A stretch of DNA of 64,000 nt from Mesorhizobium wenxiniae (GCF_002284535.1 NZ_NPKH01000023.1:527767-591766); one strand, 5' to 3'. Shown: positions 26,179 to 35,010, counted from the first letter of the stretch. Notes: generated from the sequence alone by a model not told the origin. Numbers and translations: made by a program.

Positions 26179-26537
26179 GTAGAACTCCCTTTGCCGTAGG
26201 TAAGCCTGCCTCGCATTGCTAGCAAGATGGCAGATGATGGCTTGCCATCCGGGCTTGACCGTCAACTGATCGTTGCTGGTCTTCCATGACGGCCGAAAAC
26301 GTGAGCTGGTCAAGGTCATCGTCGGCCGGCAGCGCCAAGCGTCCCCGATTTATCTGAAGGCCCCGACCGAGCAGGGATAGGCTGGCAGCGAAAACCTCTA
26401 CCTCAATCCCGCCCTAATGGCGCTGGTCAGTGATCCGCCGCCAGCGAAGATCGCAAGATGTATAGACAACCGGTCGCAACTGGTGTTCGTTTCCAATTCG
26501 ATCGCATGCAATTTCGGAAAATGCAGGAATCGTGACT
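26179..26537. other. Intergenic region ahead of the SDR gene
   Basis: About 360 bases separating the divergent vapB remnant and SDR gene. No gene is recognised. It contains the operator-like TGTATAGACA at 26459-26468 and AGGA just ahead of the SDR start. Confidence 0.4.
26460..26467. promoter_or_regulatory. GTNTANAC operator candidate ahead of the SDR gene
   Basis: GTATAGAC fits the HutC-subfamily GntR consensus and is identical, with one flanking base on each side, to the site ahead of phnD. It is 71 bases upstream of the SDR start, a plausible repressor position. Confidence 0.5.
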
Positions 26538-27311
26538 ATGGACGCCGCTTCCTTGTTCGATCTGACGGGAAAAAAGGCGCTGGTGACGGGCGCCAGCCGC
26601 GGCATCGGCCAGGCTATGGCTGAGGCGCTCTCCGCGGCAGGTGCCGACGTCGCGGTGACCGCCCGCGACGAAGCGTCCCTTCTTGACACGGCGGACCGAA
26701 TTAGCGCTAACGGGCGAAGATCGCTTTGCCGGTCTCTCGACGTGCTCGACACCGATCGCATCCGCGTGGTGGTCGACGAGGTGGCGGATGCCTTTGGCGG
26801 GCTCGACATCCTGGTCAACAACGCCGGCTATGAGCAAGTCCAGCCGTCGCTCGACGTGGACGAAGCGGTGTGGGACCGCATCGTATCGACCAATCTGAAG
26901 GGCGCCTTCTTCTGCGCGCAGGCTGCGGCGCGGCGGATGGCTGCCGACAGCAGCGGTGGCGCGATCATCAATCTTTGCTCGCTGACCTCCTATGTCGGCA
27001 TTCCGACCGCGGCACCTTACGGCTCCTCGAAGTCTGGGCTTCTGGGCATGACGCGCGCGCTGGCCACGGAATGGGCATCGCTCGGCATCCGCGTCAATGC
27101 CATCGCTCCGGGGTATTTCCATACGGCGATGACGGATGCTTTTTATCAGGATCCCGACTGGCAGACGGCAATGCTGGCCAAGATACCGCAGCGGCGTTTC
27201 GGCACGATGGAGGATCTGGCCGGAGCCGTTGTATTCCTGGCGAGCGGGGCATCCGCCTATGTCACCGGGCATTGCCTCCCAGTTGACGGCGGCTATCTCG
27301 CATCCATCTGA
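26538..27311 (+). CDS. SDR-family NAD(P)-dependent oxidoreductase
   Basis: A 257-residue classical short-chain dehydrogenase: TGASRGIG cofactor loop (around residue 17), NNAGYEQVQ, catalytic Ser in LCSLTSYVG and YGSSKSG as the YxxxK motif, and INLCS/IAPGYFHTAMTD in the usual places. The close resemblance to gluconate 5-dehydrogenase-like enzymes suggests oxidation of a polyhydroxy or amino-alcohol substrate. The ATG at 26538 has AGGA nine bases upstream; a GTG two codons earlier is possible. It lies just ahead of the importer operon, and both units carry GTNTANAC sites, so it probably belongs to the same pathway. Confidence 0.85.
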   Translation: MDAASLFDLTGKKALVTGASRGIGQAMAEALSAAGADVAVTARDEASLLDTADRISANGRRSLCRSLDVLDTDRIRVVVDEVADAFGGLDILVNNAGYEQVQPSLDVDEAVWDRIVSTNLKGAFFCAQAAARRMAADSSGGAIINLCSLTSYVGIPTAAPYGSSKSGLLGMTRALATEWASLGIRVNAIAPGYFHTAMTDAFYQDPDWQTAMLAKIPQRRFGTMEDLAGAVVFLASGASAYVTGHCLPVDGGYLASI

Positions 27312-27339
27312 GCGACTGAGGGCGGGTGCAACAAGAACC

Positions 27340-27347
27340 GTGTAGAC
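27340..27347. promoter_or_regulatory. GTNTANAC operator candidate 1 ahead of importer operon
   Basis: GTGTAGAC fits the HutC-type GntR consensus. It lies in the 117-base gap between the SDR gene and the importer ATPase gene, 25 bases from a second site. Confidence 0.45.
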
Positions 27348-27364
27348 CCATCTTGTATATGGTT

Positions 27365-27372
27365 GTATATAC
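27365..27372. promoter_or_regulatory. GTNTANAC operator candidate 2 ahead of importer operon
   Basis: GTATATAC is a perfect palindrome fitting the same consensus. The surrounding bases form a direct repeat (TTGTATATGG-TTGTATAT, 27353-27370). Position 57 bases before the ATPase start suits a repressor site over the promoter. Confidence 0.55.
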
Positions 27373-27428
27373 CACCTCACAACGCTGGACGTCCTTGCAT
27401 GCGGCCGGCGACAAAAAGGGGAACCACA

Positions 27429-28574
27429 ATGCAGGAGCCTTTCCGGGCCGGAGCTTCGCGGGAAGCGGAAGGCGGCAGGGAAATCGCAGTCACAGTCCGC
27501 AACGTCGGGATGGACTTCGATGGGATTCATGCCGTCAAGAATGCGTCCTTCGATCTGCCGAAGGGCCGGTTCCTCACCATTCTGGGGCCCTCGGGGTCCG
27601 GCAAGACGACCCTCCTGCGCATGATCGCCGGATTCCAAACCCCGAGTAGCGGCGAGATCTTCATCAACGGTGAAGCGGTGAGCGCGGTGCCACCGCACAA
27701 GCGGTCGATCGGCATGGTCTTTCAGAGGCTTGCGTTGTTTCCGCATATGACGGCGGCTGAGAATGTCGCCTTCCCGCTGAAGATGCGGCGGCGCGATGCA
27801 CGCACCATTCCCGAACGCGTCGAGCGATACCTCGCGCTGGTCCGGCTCGGGGGCTATGGCGGCAGGCGCATTCACGAACTCTCCGGCGGGCAGCAGCAAC
27901 GCGTCGCGATCGCGCGCGCGCTGGTATTCGAGCCCGACCTGCTGCTGCTCGACGAGCCGCTGGCTGCGCTCGACCGCAAGCTGCGCGAGGAAATGCAGCT
28001 CGAATTCCGCCGCATCCAGCGAGAGCTCGGCGTCACCACGATCAACGTCACCCACGACCAGCGCGAGGCGCTGGTGGTTTCCGACGACATTGTGGTCATG
28101 GATCAGGGCGAGATCCAGCAGAAGGCGCGGCCGATCCATACCTACCGCCAGCCCCGCAACGCCTTCGTCGCCAATTTCATCGGCGTCACCAACTTCATTG
28201 CCGGTACGGTACGGTCTGTATCGGAAGGGGGCGACGTCTCCATCCTTCGCGGTGCTCTGACGCTTGCCGGAAAAATCGGCGATCCGGTCAATCCACCTGC
28301 GGAGGGCGGCAAGGCGTCGGGAGCGATCCGCGCCGAGCAAATCCGTCTCGCCGGCGACGCTGCTCAGCTGTCGAAGCTCGATTGCGTGCTGGCCGGGACT
28401 GTCATCGATACGATCTTCGAAGGCGAGCGCATGGTCTACGAGGTAGCCTGCGCCGCGATTGGCGACGAGGTCATTCGCGTTTTTGACCATGATCCCGCCG
28501 CGCACAAGCAGTTCGACATAGGCGAAAGCGTGTTCCTGGGGTGGAATGCCAGGGACATGCTTGTTTTTCGATAG
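27429..28574 (+). CDS. PotA-like ABC transporter ATPase
   Basis: A 381-residue ATPase with Walker A GPSGSGKTT, Q-loop FQRLALFPHMTAAENV, signature LSGGQQQRVAIARAL, Walker B LLLLDEPLAALD and H-loop NVTHDQREA. The final third is a TOBE-type regulatory domain, as in PotA/spermidine and iron (FbpC-like) importers. The ATG at 27429 has AAGGGG upstream. First gene of a seven-gene plus-strand operon with its binding protein, two permeases, two dehydrogenases and a regulator. Confidence 0.9.
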   Translation: MQEPFRAGASREAEGGREIAVTVRNVGMDFDGIHAVKNASFDLPKGRFLTILGPSGSGKTTLLRMIAGFQTPSSGEIFINGEAVSAVPPHKRSIGMVFQRLALFPHMTAAENVAFPLKMRRRDARTIPERVERYLALVRLGGYGGRRIHELSGGQQQRVAIARALVFEPDLLLLDEPLAALDRKLREEMQLEFRRIQRELGVTTINVTHDQREALVVSDDIVVMDQGEIQQKARPIHTYRQPRNAFVANFIGVTNFIAGTVRSVSEGGDVSILRGALTLAGKIGDPVNPPAEGGKASGAIRAEQIRLAGDAAQLSKLDCVLAGTVIDTIFEGERMVYEVACAAIGDEVIRVFDHDPAAHKQFDIGESVFLGWNARDMLVFR

Positions 28575-28609
28575 AACCGGAAACCGGTCAAACCCAGAGG
28601 AGAATGCAG

Positions 28610-29716
28610 ATGAAGCGCTTCAAGCCGACATTATCCCATCTTTCCCGCAGAACCTTCCTTCAGGCCACCGCCGCGCTCGGCGGCGCCTCAGCCCTCGGCC
28701 TGCGCAGTTCTTATGCGCAGGAACCGGAAAAGCCGGCGGAGATCATCGTGCGCGCCTGGGGCGGCAGCTGGGTGGATAGCCTGAAGGCCGGCGTGTCCGA
28801 CAGCTTCACCAAAATGACGGGGATCGCTGTCCGTCACGACCTGACCGAAGACAACGAGATCCAGCCCAAAGTCTGGGCGGCCGTGGCGCAGAACCGGGTC
28901 CCGCCGATCCACATCAACTGGGACACCACCACCAATGCCACGAAGTCGGCACTGCGCGGCGTAACGGAAGACCTCTCCGACCTGCCGAACCTCGCCAATG
29001 TGACGGACCTTGCCAAGCCGGCCGGCCTGGAAGGCTTCCCGATCGTCAATACCTACGGCTATGTCTATGTGCTGGCCTATCGGCCTGCGGCGTTCCCGGA
29101 CGGACCGCCGAAGTCCTGGAAAGACCTGCTCGACCCGAAGTTCAAGGGCCGGCTTGCCTTCTACAATGACGGCATCGGCTTCCACTTCCCAGCCCAGGTC
29201 GCCGGTGGCGGCAAGCTGGAGGACATACCCGGTAACATGCAGCCGGCTTGGGATTTCATCACCAAGATGAAGACGCAGCAGCCGCTGCTCGGCGAAGATC
29301 CCGACTTCACCACCTGGTTCCAGAACGGCGAAATCGATGCCGCCTGCACCATCTCCACCAACGCCCGAGAGGCCCGCAAGAACGGCGTGAAAATCGAATG
29401 GGTCGTGCCGGAGGAGGGTGCGAAATTCGACACGGACGGTTTGTGGATCCCCAAGGGCCTGCCGGAAAACGAACTCTACTGGGCCAAGCAGTACATCAAC
29501 CATGCGCTGACCAAGGAAGCCCAGCAGGTCTGGCTGGACGGCCTCGGCTTGCCGGGCGTCGTGCCGGGCCTCACACCGCCGAAGGATCTGGTGGGCGATC
29601 CGTCCTATCCGACCACCGAAGCGGATTTCCAGCGCCTCATCCGCATCTCGTCGAAGATCCAGGTCGAGAATGAGAGCGAGTGGTTTTCCAAGTTCAAGGC
29701 GATCATGCAGGGCTGA
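28610..29716 (+). CDS. PotD-like extracellular solute-binding protein
   Basis: A 368-residue binding protein with a twin-arginine-type leader (LSRRTFLQATAALGG, cleavage near SYA-QE), so it may be exported folded. The mature domain (IIVRAWGGSWVDSLKAGVSDSF, then GLWIPKGLPENELYWAKQYINHAL) is the family 1/PotD fold used for polyamines, opine-like compounds and other charged small molecules. The start at 28610 is chosen over an ATG two codons earlier because AGAGGAGA then has proper spacing. A hairpin follows the gene. Confidence 0.88.
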   Translation: MKRFKPTLSHLSRRTFLQATAALGGASALGLRSSYAQEPEKPAEIIVRAWGGSWVDSLKAGVSDSFTKMTGIAVRHDLTEDNEIQPKVWAAVAQNRVPPIHINWDTTTNATKSALRGVTEDLSDLPNLANVTDLAKPAGLEGFPIVNTYGYVYVLAYRPAAFPDGPPKSWKDLLDPKFKGRLAFYNDGIGFHFPAQVAGGGKLEDIPGNMQPAWDFITKMKTQQPLLGEDPDFTTWFQNGEIDAACTISTNAREARKNGVKIEWVVPEEGAKFDTDGLWIPKGLPENELYWAKQYINHALTKEAQQVWLDGLGLPGVVPGLTPPKDLVGDPSYPTTEADFQRLIRISSKIQVENESEWFSKFKAIMQG

Positions 29717-29726
29717 CGCCGGGTCG

Positions 29727-29752
29727 GCCGGTGCTGCGCTGGCGGCACCGGC
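29727..29752 (+). repeat. Hairpin after the binding-protein gene
   Basis: GCCGGTGC and GCACCGGC form an 8-bp stem (extendable inside the 10-base loop) ten bases past the binding-protein stop and before the first permease gene, followed by TCCTTTA. Probably sets higher expression of the binding protein. Confidence 0.45.
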
Positions 29753-29782
29753 TCCTTTACGAGGTCGGATACGAATTTTCTC

Positions 29783-30727
29783 ATGCGGGCAGCCAGGACA
29801 GCCTATCCCTTGAAATGGCGTATCATGGATGCGCTGGAAGGCATTGCCGCCGCCATCTGGCCAGCGCGGTTCAGGCGCGCCACGCCCTATCTGATGCTGC
29901 TTCCGGCAGTGCTGCTGGTCGGACTGCTCGTGCTCGGTCTCATCCAGATCGCGGATGCAAGCCTGCGCACGCTCGACACCACCACCTTCCAATTCTCGGA
30001 CGACTATTCCATCGCCAATTTCCGGCGGGCGCTGACAGAGCCCCTGTTCCTCGTTGTCGCGCAGCGCAGCCTCGTCGCCGCCCTGATCGTCACCGCGGTG
30101 ACACTCGTCTTCGCCTTTCCCTACGCCTATCTGATGGTGCGCACGCGTTCGCCAAGACTGCGCAAATTCCTGCTGATTGCGCTGTTCCTGCCCTTCTTCA
30201 TCGGCCAGGTTGTGCGTGCATATGGCTGGCTGATCATCCTCGGCAATCAGGGCATGGTGAACGAGGCGCTCGGCCTTATCGGGGTCGCCCCGATGCGGCT
30301 CATCTACAACTATCCCGCCGTGCTGTTCGGCCTCGTCCAGTACATGCTGCCCTTCGCCGTACTGATGCTCGCGCCGGCACTCACCGCCATTCCCGAAGAG
30401 CTGGAGGCGGCCGCTGGATCGCTCGGTGCGAACTGGGTTCGCACGTTCATCCATGTCGTGTTGCCACTCGCTCGTCCGGGCTTCATCGGCGCCGGCGTGG
30501 TGGTGCTGACGCTTTCGCTCACCGATTTCGCAGTCCCCGCGATCCTTGGCGGCGGCTCGCAGGACTTCATCGCCAACGCTATTTACGATCAGTTCTTCCG
30601 AACGTCTGACCAGGGCCTCGGCGCGACGCTGGCGCTTATGCTTGTCGCGCTCGGGTCAATCCTCGTCGGCTTGGTGTTCGCGCTGTTCGGAGCAGGAACG
30701 CTTGCGATGGGGAGGTCACGGGCGTGA
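29783..30727 (+). CDS. PotB-like ABC transporter permease
   Basis: A 314-residue permease with six or so membrane helices and the cytoplasmic coupling loop EELEAAAGSLGANWVRTFIHVVLPLARPG. The start region is uncertain: ATG 29783 or ATG 29825 (MDALEGIAAAI). It pairs with the next permease to form the channel. Its stop overlaps the next start (GTGA at 30724), so the two are coupled. Confidence 0.88.
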   Translation: MRAARTAYPLKWRIMDALEGIAAAIWPARFRRATPYLMLLPAVLLVGLLVLGLIQIADASLRTLDTTTFQFSDDYSIANFRRALTEPLFLVVAQRSLVAALIVTAVTLVFAFPYAYLMVRTRSPRLRKFLLIALFLPFFIGQVVRAYGWLIILGNQGMVNEALGLIGVAPMRLIYNYPAVLFGLVQYMLPFAVLMLAPALTAIPEELEAAAGSLGANWVRTFIHVVLPLARPGFIGAGVVVLTLSLTDFAVPAILGGGSQDFIANAIYDQFFRTSDQGLGATLALMLVALGSILVGLVFALFGAGTLAMGRSRA

Positions 30728-31524
30728 ACGGCTCGCGCAGCAAATCCGTTGTCTTGTGGACCCTGGTCACGATCGCCCTGGTGACGCTTTCAGCGCCGAC
30801 GATCGTCGTGCTCGGCGCTTCCTTCACCGGCGGCAACATCATCACGTTTCCGCCGGACGGGCTCTCGCTGCGGTGGTACGCGCGCATCTCACAGGCCTCC
30901 GACCTGCGCAACGCTTTCCTGCGTACGCTCCATGTCGCGACGGTCTGTACGATCGTTGCCATTCCCGTGGGCACGCTGGCTGGCATCGCGCTGGCGAAAT
31001 ATGCGGTGCGTTTTGAGAAGACGATCCAGATTTATCTGCTGCTGCCCTTTACCATCCCGCTGATCGGATCGGGCATCGGCCTCATGCTGATATTCGGCAA
31101 CGCCGGCATTCTCGGCCAGCTTTGGCCGGTCGGCATCGCCTGCTGCGTCATCAACCTTCCCTTCATGATCTGGGCGGTGACGGCGAGTGCCACCGGGCTT
31201 GACCCGGACCTGGAACTGGCCGCCGCCAACTGCGGCGCACCGCCGCTCCAGGTGTTCTTCTCCGTCACCCTGCCGGCGGTGATGCCGGGGGTGATCACCG
31301 GCTCGCTGCTGATGTTCATCCTTGCGCTCAACGAGTTCCTGGTCAGCCTGCTGCTCGTCGATGCGCGCATCGTGACGCTGCCGGTGCTGATCTACAACTC
31401 CATCCGCTCGATCATCACACCGGATCTTGCCGCGATCTCCGTGGTCTTCATCGCCTGCTCGGCTGTCGCCATCTTCCTGCTCGACAGGCTGGTCGGGCTC
31501 GACATCTTCCTGAAATCGAAATGA
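30724..31524 (+). CDS. PotC-like ABC transporter permease
   Basis: A 266-residue permease of the PotC type: a first helix (VLWTLVTIALVTLSAPTIVV), a large periplasmic stretch with FTGGNIITFPPDGLSLRWYA, and the coupling loop DLELAAANCGAPPLQVFFSV followed by TLPAVMPGVITGSL. The GTG start overlaps the upstream permease stop. It forms the second half of the channel for the PotD-like protein's ligand. Confidence 0.88.
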   Translation: MNGSRSKSVVLWTLVTIALVTLSAPTIVVLGASFTGGNIITFPPDGLSLRWYARISQASDLRNAFLRTLHVATVCTIVAIPVGTLAGIALAKYAVRFEKTIQIYLLLPFTIPLIGSGIGLMLIFGNAGILGQLWPVGIACCVINLPFMIWAVTASATGLDPDLELAAANCGAPPLQVFFSVTLPAVMPGVITGSLLMFILALNEFLVSLLLVDARIVTLPVLIYNSIRSIITPDLAAISVVFIACSAVAIFLLDRLVGLDIFLKSK

Positions 31525-31559
31525 GGAATGCCGGCCTGCCGGCCGCAAAGGGAAATCCT

Positions 31560-32882
31560 ATGCCAAACGTATCGTTCCACGACCTGAGCCAGATCGACGC
31601 CGCCGGTCGTTCGGCACTGATGCGGCGCTCAGAGACCGATCTCTCTGGCTTTATGGAGAAGGCCGCACCGATCATCGAGGCGGTCCGAACAGAAGGCGAC
31701 GCCGCGCTCGTCCGCTTCGCCCGCGACTTTGACAAGGCAGATCTCGATGCCACGCGGCTGAAGGTCAGCCCCGCCGAGTTCGACGCCGCCTTCGACATGG
31801 TGGACGAGGACGTGGTCGCCGCCATTCGCTTCGGCATCGACAACATCCGGCATTTCCACGAAGAACAGAGGCCGGAAGCGATGTGGCTCAAGGAAATGCG
31901 GCCCGGCGCCTATGCCGGCGACCGCTTCACGCCGATCCGCTCGGTGGCGCTCTATGTCCCGCGTGGCAAAGGGGCGTTCCCTTCGGTGACAATGATGACC
32001 GCGGTGCCCGCAGTGGTGGCGGGCGTCCCGGAGCTTGCTATCGTCACGCCGCCAGCGCCCGATGGTTCGGTGGACGCAGCGACGCTGGTTGCAGCGCGCC
32101 TCGCCGGCGTCGCAACGGTCTACAAATGCGGTGGCGCGCAGGCGGTCGCCGCGGTCGCCTACGGCACGGAAACGATCAGGCCGGCACTCAAGATCGTCGG
32201 TCCAGGCAGCCCCTGGGTGGTTGCGGCCAAGCGGCTGCTTGCCGGGGTGATCGATCCCGGCCTTCCCGCCGGTCCGTCCGAAGCGATCATCCTCGCCGAC
32301 GACAGCGTGCATGGCGGGCTAGCCGCGCTCGACCTCCTCATCGAGGCAGAGCACGGACCGGACTCATCGGCCTACCTGGTGACACACAGCCGCCGCGTGG
32401 CCGAGGAGGCATTGGCCGCCCTGCCCGAGCACTGGGCGCGCATGACCGAGCAGCGGGTAGCGTTTTCCACCGCGGTGCTGACCGGCGCCTGTGGCGGCAT
32501 CGTCCTGACGGCGGCGATCGAGGAGAGCTACCGCTTCATCAACGACTATGCACCGGAGCATTTGGAGATACTCTCCAACGATCCCTTCGCACACCTTGGC
32601 CACATCACCGAAGCCGCCGAGATCCTGATGGGGCCGCACACGCCAGTCTCGATCGGCAATTTCGGGTTAGGCCCCAACGCCGTCCTGCCGACCAGCCGCT
32701 GGGCGCGTACCTGGGGCCCGCTCTCGGTCACGGATTTCGTCAAGCGTTCTTCCATCGGCTACGTGACGGCGGCGGCCTATCCGGAATTCGCGCGCCATGC
32801 CCGCACGCTTGCCCGCTACGAAGGCTTCTCCTCGCATGAACACGCCGTCTCCGACGTGCGCGACCGATATCTGGTGCGGTAG
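31560..32882 (+). CDS. HisD-like dehydrogenase with altered metal and substrate residues
   Basis: A 440-residue member of the histidinol dehydrogenase superfamily: GGAQAVAAVAYGTE, GPGSPWVVAAKRLLAG, AGPSEAIILAD, APEHLEIL (Glu333 and His334, the catalytic pair) and EGFSSHEHAV (His426). Aligned by eye with E. coli HisD, the zinc ligands Gln259 and Asp360 are replaced by Glu262 and Asn367, and substrate-contacting His367 by Ala374 (GPNAVLPTS instead of GTNHVLPTY). It is therefore probably not a biosynthetic HisD. It also differs from my recollection of HpsN (sulfopropanediol dehydrogenase), which keeps those residues. It likely oxidises another primary alcohol, perhaps to a carboxylate. The start at 31560 has AAAGGGA; an earlier ATG at 31521 overlaps the permease stop. 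Confidence 0.85.
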   Translation: MPNVSFHDLSQIDAAGRSALMRRSETDLSGFMEKAAPIIEAVRTEGDAALVRFARDFDKADLDATRLKVSPAEFDAAFDMVDEDVVAAIRFGIDNIRHFHEEQRPEAMWLKEMRPGAYAGDRFTPIRSVALYVPRGKGAFPSVTMMTAVPAVVAGVPELAIVTPPAPDGSVDAATLVAARLAGVATVYKCGGAQAVAAVAYGTETIRPALKIVGPGSPWVVAAKRLLAGVIDPGLPAGPSEAIILADDSVHGGLAALDLLIEAEHGPDSSAYLVTHSRRVAEEALAALPEHWARMTEQRVAFSTAVLTGACGGIVLTAAIEESYRFINDYAPEHLEILSNDPFAHLGHITEAAEILMGPHTPVSIGNFGLGPNAVLPTSRWARTWGPLSVTDFVKRSSIGYVTAAAYPEFARHARTLARYEGFSSHEHAVSDVRDRYLVR

Positions 32883-32887
32883 CGACG

Positions 32888-33889
32888 ATGAAGGCTGCCA
32901 GACTCCACGCGGCGGGCGATTTGCGGGTTGAGGATGTGCCGTCTCCCGGCGAACCCGCGCCTGGCTGGGTGCGACTCAGGGTGGCGGCTGCCGGCATCTG
33001 CGGCTCGGACCTCCACAACTTCCGCACCGGTCAGTGGATCAGCCGCGCGCCGAGCGTCGCCGGGCATGAGTTCGCCGGCGAGGTGACAGCCGTGGGCGCC
33101 GGCGTGTCCCAGTTGGCCTGCGGAGATCGGGTCGTCGCCGATTCGCGTTTCTGGTGCGGCGAATGTCCTGCTTGCCGGGCCGGCCTGCATAATGTCTGTG
33201 CCAGACTGGGCTTTGTAGGCGAGGTTTGCGACGGCGGCTTCGCGGAAGAGACGGAGCTGCCGGCGCGGCTGCTCCTGCGCCACGACCCGGCGCTCGATCC
33301 CGCAATCGCCGCCATGGCGGAGCCGCTGGCGGTCGCCCTGCACGCCGTCCGGCGACTGTCGGCGCCGGCCGGGGTGCCGGTACTTATCGCCGGTTGCGGC
33401 CCGATCGGCGGGCTGGCTGCGCTGCTCCTGTCGCGGCACGGTGAGAGGCCGGTCCTCGTCGCCGACCGCAATGCGGCGCGTGCGGATCTTGTGGCCGAGG
33501 TGAGCGGCGCGACCGTCGTCGACCTGGACGCCCTGCCCTGTGATCCCAATCTGCGCCATGCCATCGACGCGACGGGAAACGTGGCGGTGATGGCGCAACT
33601 GCTCGAGCTCCTGGCCGGGGGTGGCACGCTGGCGCTGGTCGGCATATCGCATGGCCGCCTCGATCTCGACCCCAACCTCCTGGTCGAACGCGAGATCGCG
33701 CTTGTCGGTTGCCACGCCTTCGCCGACGAGCTTGCGCCGGCCGTCGCGATGCTTGGTGATCTCGCCCCCGCGCTGTCGCGCTTCGTGTCCGAAGAGATCG
33801 CGATCGGCGAGATTCCCGCCGCCTACCAGCGCCTGATCGCAGGCACGAGCGGCGGGTTGAAGACCATCATCCGAATGGAGAGAGGATGA
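32888..33889 (+). CDS. Zinc-dependent alcohol dehydrogenase (MDR family)
   Basis: A 333-residue medium-chain dehydrogenase. GICGSDLHNF gives the catalytic-zinc Cys, GHEFAGEVTAVG the His-Glu pair, and CGECPACRAGLHNVC the four Cys of the structural zinc. LIAGCGPIGGLAALLL is the NAD-binding loop. Relatives oxidise sorbitol, threonine or other polyols and amino alcohols. It begins five bases after the HisD-like stop and overlaps the regulator start, so it probably handles the same pathway, for example at a secondary alcohol. Confidence 0.87.
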   Translation: MKAARLHAAGDLRVEDVPSPGEPAPGWVRLRVAAAGICGSDLHNFRTGQWISRAPSVAGHEFAGEVTAVGAGVSQLACGDRVVADSRFWCGECPACRAGLHNVCARLGFVGEVCDGGFAEETELPARLLLRHDPALDPAIAAMAEPLAVALHAVRRLSAPAGVPVLIAGCGPIGGLAALLLSRHGERPVLVADRNAARADLVAEVSGATVVDLDALPCDPNLRHAIDATGNVAVMAQLLELLAGGGTLALVGISHGRLDLDPNLLVEREIALVGCHAFADELAPAVAMLGDLAPALSRFVSEEIAIGEIPAAYQRLIAGTSGGLKTIIRMERG

Positions 33890-34623
33890 TGATCAGGCTT
33901 CCCGAAACCGCCGGGCCCCTCTACGAAAAGGTCAAGGACTACGTGCTCGGCAACATCGGCAGCGGCAAATGGCCGAAGGACCGCAGGCTGCCTTCCGAAA
34001 ACGAGCTGGTCAGCACGCTTGGCGTCTCGCGGATGACTGTGCACCGGGCGCTGAGGGAACTGACCTCGGAAGGCCACCTCCTGCGCATCCAGGGCGTAGG
34101 CACCTTCGTGGCGCCGCCGAAACCGCAATCGGCCCTCATCGAAATCAGGAACATTGCCGGCGAGATCGCCGCGCGCGGCGCACGCCACAGGGCCGAGGTC
34201 GTCGTCCTCGAGAAGATCCGCAACCCGGCGCTGGACCTCATTGTCGCCTTCGAGTTCACGCGCCGCAGACCGGTCGCCCATTCGATCATCGTGCATTTCG
34301 AAGACGAGGTGCCTGTCCAGCTCGAGGAGCGCTTTGTCAATCCGGCTCTCGCACCGGACTACCATCGGCAAAATTTCGTTGCGACCACCACCTACGACTA
34401 TCTGCAGCGGGCGACGCCGCTGACGGAAGTGGAGCACGTGATCTCGGCCGTCGCCGCAGAAGAGATGGCGGCCCGCCATCTGATGATTCGGCCCGGCGAC
34501 CCCTGCCTGCTCCTGCATCGGCGGACCTGGTCGGGCGCGGCGGTCGCGACCGTCAACAATCTCACCTATGTCGGCAGCCGCTATTCGCTTGGCAGCCGCT
34601 ACGCGCCCTCACCCGCCGCATAG
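33886..34623 (+). CDS. HutC-subfamily GntR transcriptional regulator
   Basis: A 245-residue regulator: GntR winged helix (PLYEKVKDYVLGNIGSGKWP, then LGVSRMTVHRALRELTSEG) and a UTRA domain with VEHVISAV, PGDPCLLLHRRTWSG and a tail VGSRYSLGSRYAP. The last features are those of HutC, the histidine-utilisation repressor. Here the gene ends the importer-dehydrogenase operon instead of a hut operon, so it probably senses that pathway's substrate. HutC-type proteins bind GTNTANAC; three such sites lie upstream of the two transcription units of this cluster. Confidence 0.87.
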   Translation: MMIRLPETAGPLYEKVKDYVLGNIGSGKWPKDRRLPSENELVSTLGVSRMTVHRALRELTSEGHLLRIQGVGTFVAPPKPQSALIEIRNIAGEIAARGARHRAEVVVLEKIRNPALDLIVAFEFTRRRPVAHSIIVHFEDEVPVQLEERFVNPALAPDYHRQNFVATTTYDYLQRATPLTEVEHVISAVAAEEMAARHLMIRPGDPCLLLHRRTWSGAAVATVNNLTYVGSRYSLGSRYAPSPAA

Positions 34624-34654
34624 CAGCAACGGCCCGCCAAGCGGGTGGGCAGCG

Positions 34655-34912
34655 TCATCGGCCCAACGGCTGCCTTGATAGGGAAATCAGTTCTGCCTCG
34701 TCGATCACGCCGGCCATGTAGTTGGCAATAATGCGAGACGCGAGCGCCTCACGCTGACCAGTCGATTGACTTTCAAGCTTGAGGTGTTCGAACGTTCGAG
34801 CCAGCAGAGCCAACTCGGATGGATCAAAAATACCAGCTTCCTCAGCTTTTCGACGGATCGCCATGGCTTCCTCAAAGACGATGACTTGTCTTTGCAACGT
34901 TTGCCGCGACAT
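34655..34912 (-). CDS. Small hypothetical protein, helical
   Basis: An 85-residue protein: MSRQTLQRQVIVFEEAMAIRRKAEE, then a Leu/Ala-rich helical stretch, and ANYMAGVIDEAELISLS. The ATG at 34912 has CCAGGAA at proper spacing; an ATG seven codons earlier is also in frame. No signal peptide, membrane helix or known motif. Composition and spacing suggest a small folded helical protein. It lies between convergent operons with 31 bases to the regulator stop. Confidence 0.55.
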   Translation of the reverse strand: MSRQTLQRQVIVFEEAMAIRRKAEEAGIFDPSELALLARTFEHLKLESQSTGQREALASRIIANYMAGVIDEAELISLSRQPLGR

Positions 34913-35010
34913 TGTGTTCCTGGAGGCGCTCAAGACCAGCTTGGCCGCGCGCGCCCTTGCTAGCCATCAGCTGACAGCGGCTAACCCCAGCGGTCGCTAG
35001 CCGGCCTGCG

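Noticed and set aside
26427..30454. Very long minus-strand open frames (692 and 588 codons) opposite the importer genes
   Set aside because: They are antisense to genes with complete family motifs and have compositionally odd, motif-free products; typical of GC-rich coding DNA.
31560..32882. Assignment as histidine-biosynthetic HisD or as HpsN
   Set aside because: Zinc-ligand and substrate-contact positions differ from both as I recall them, and no his or sulfonate genes are adjacent.
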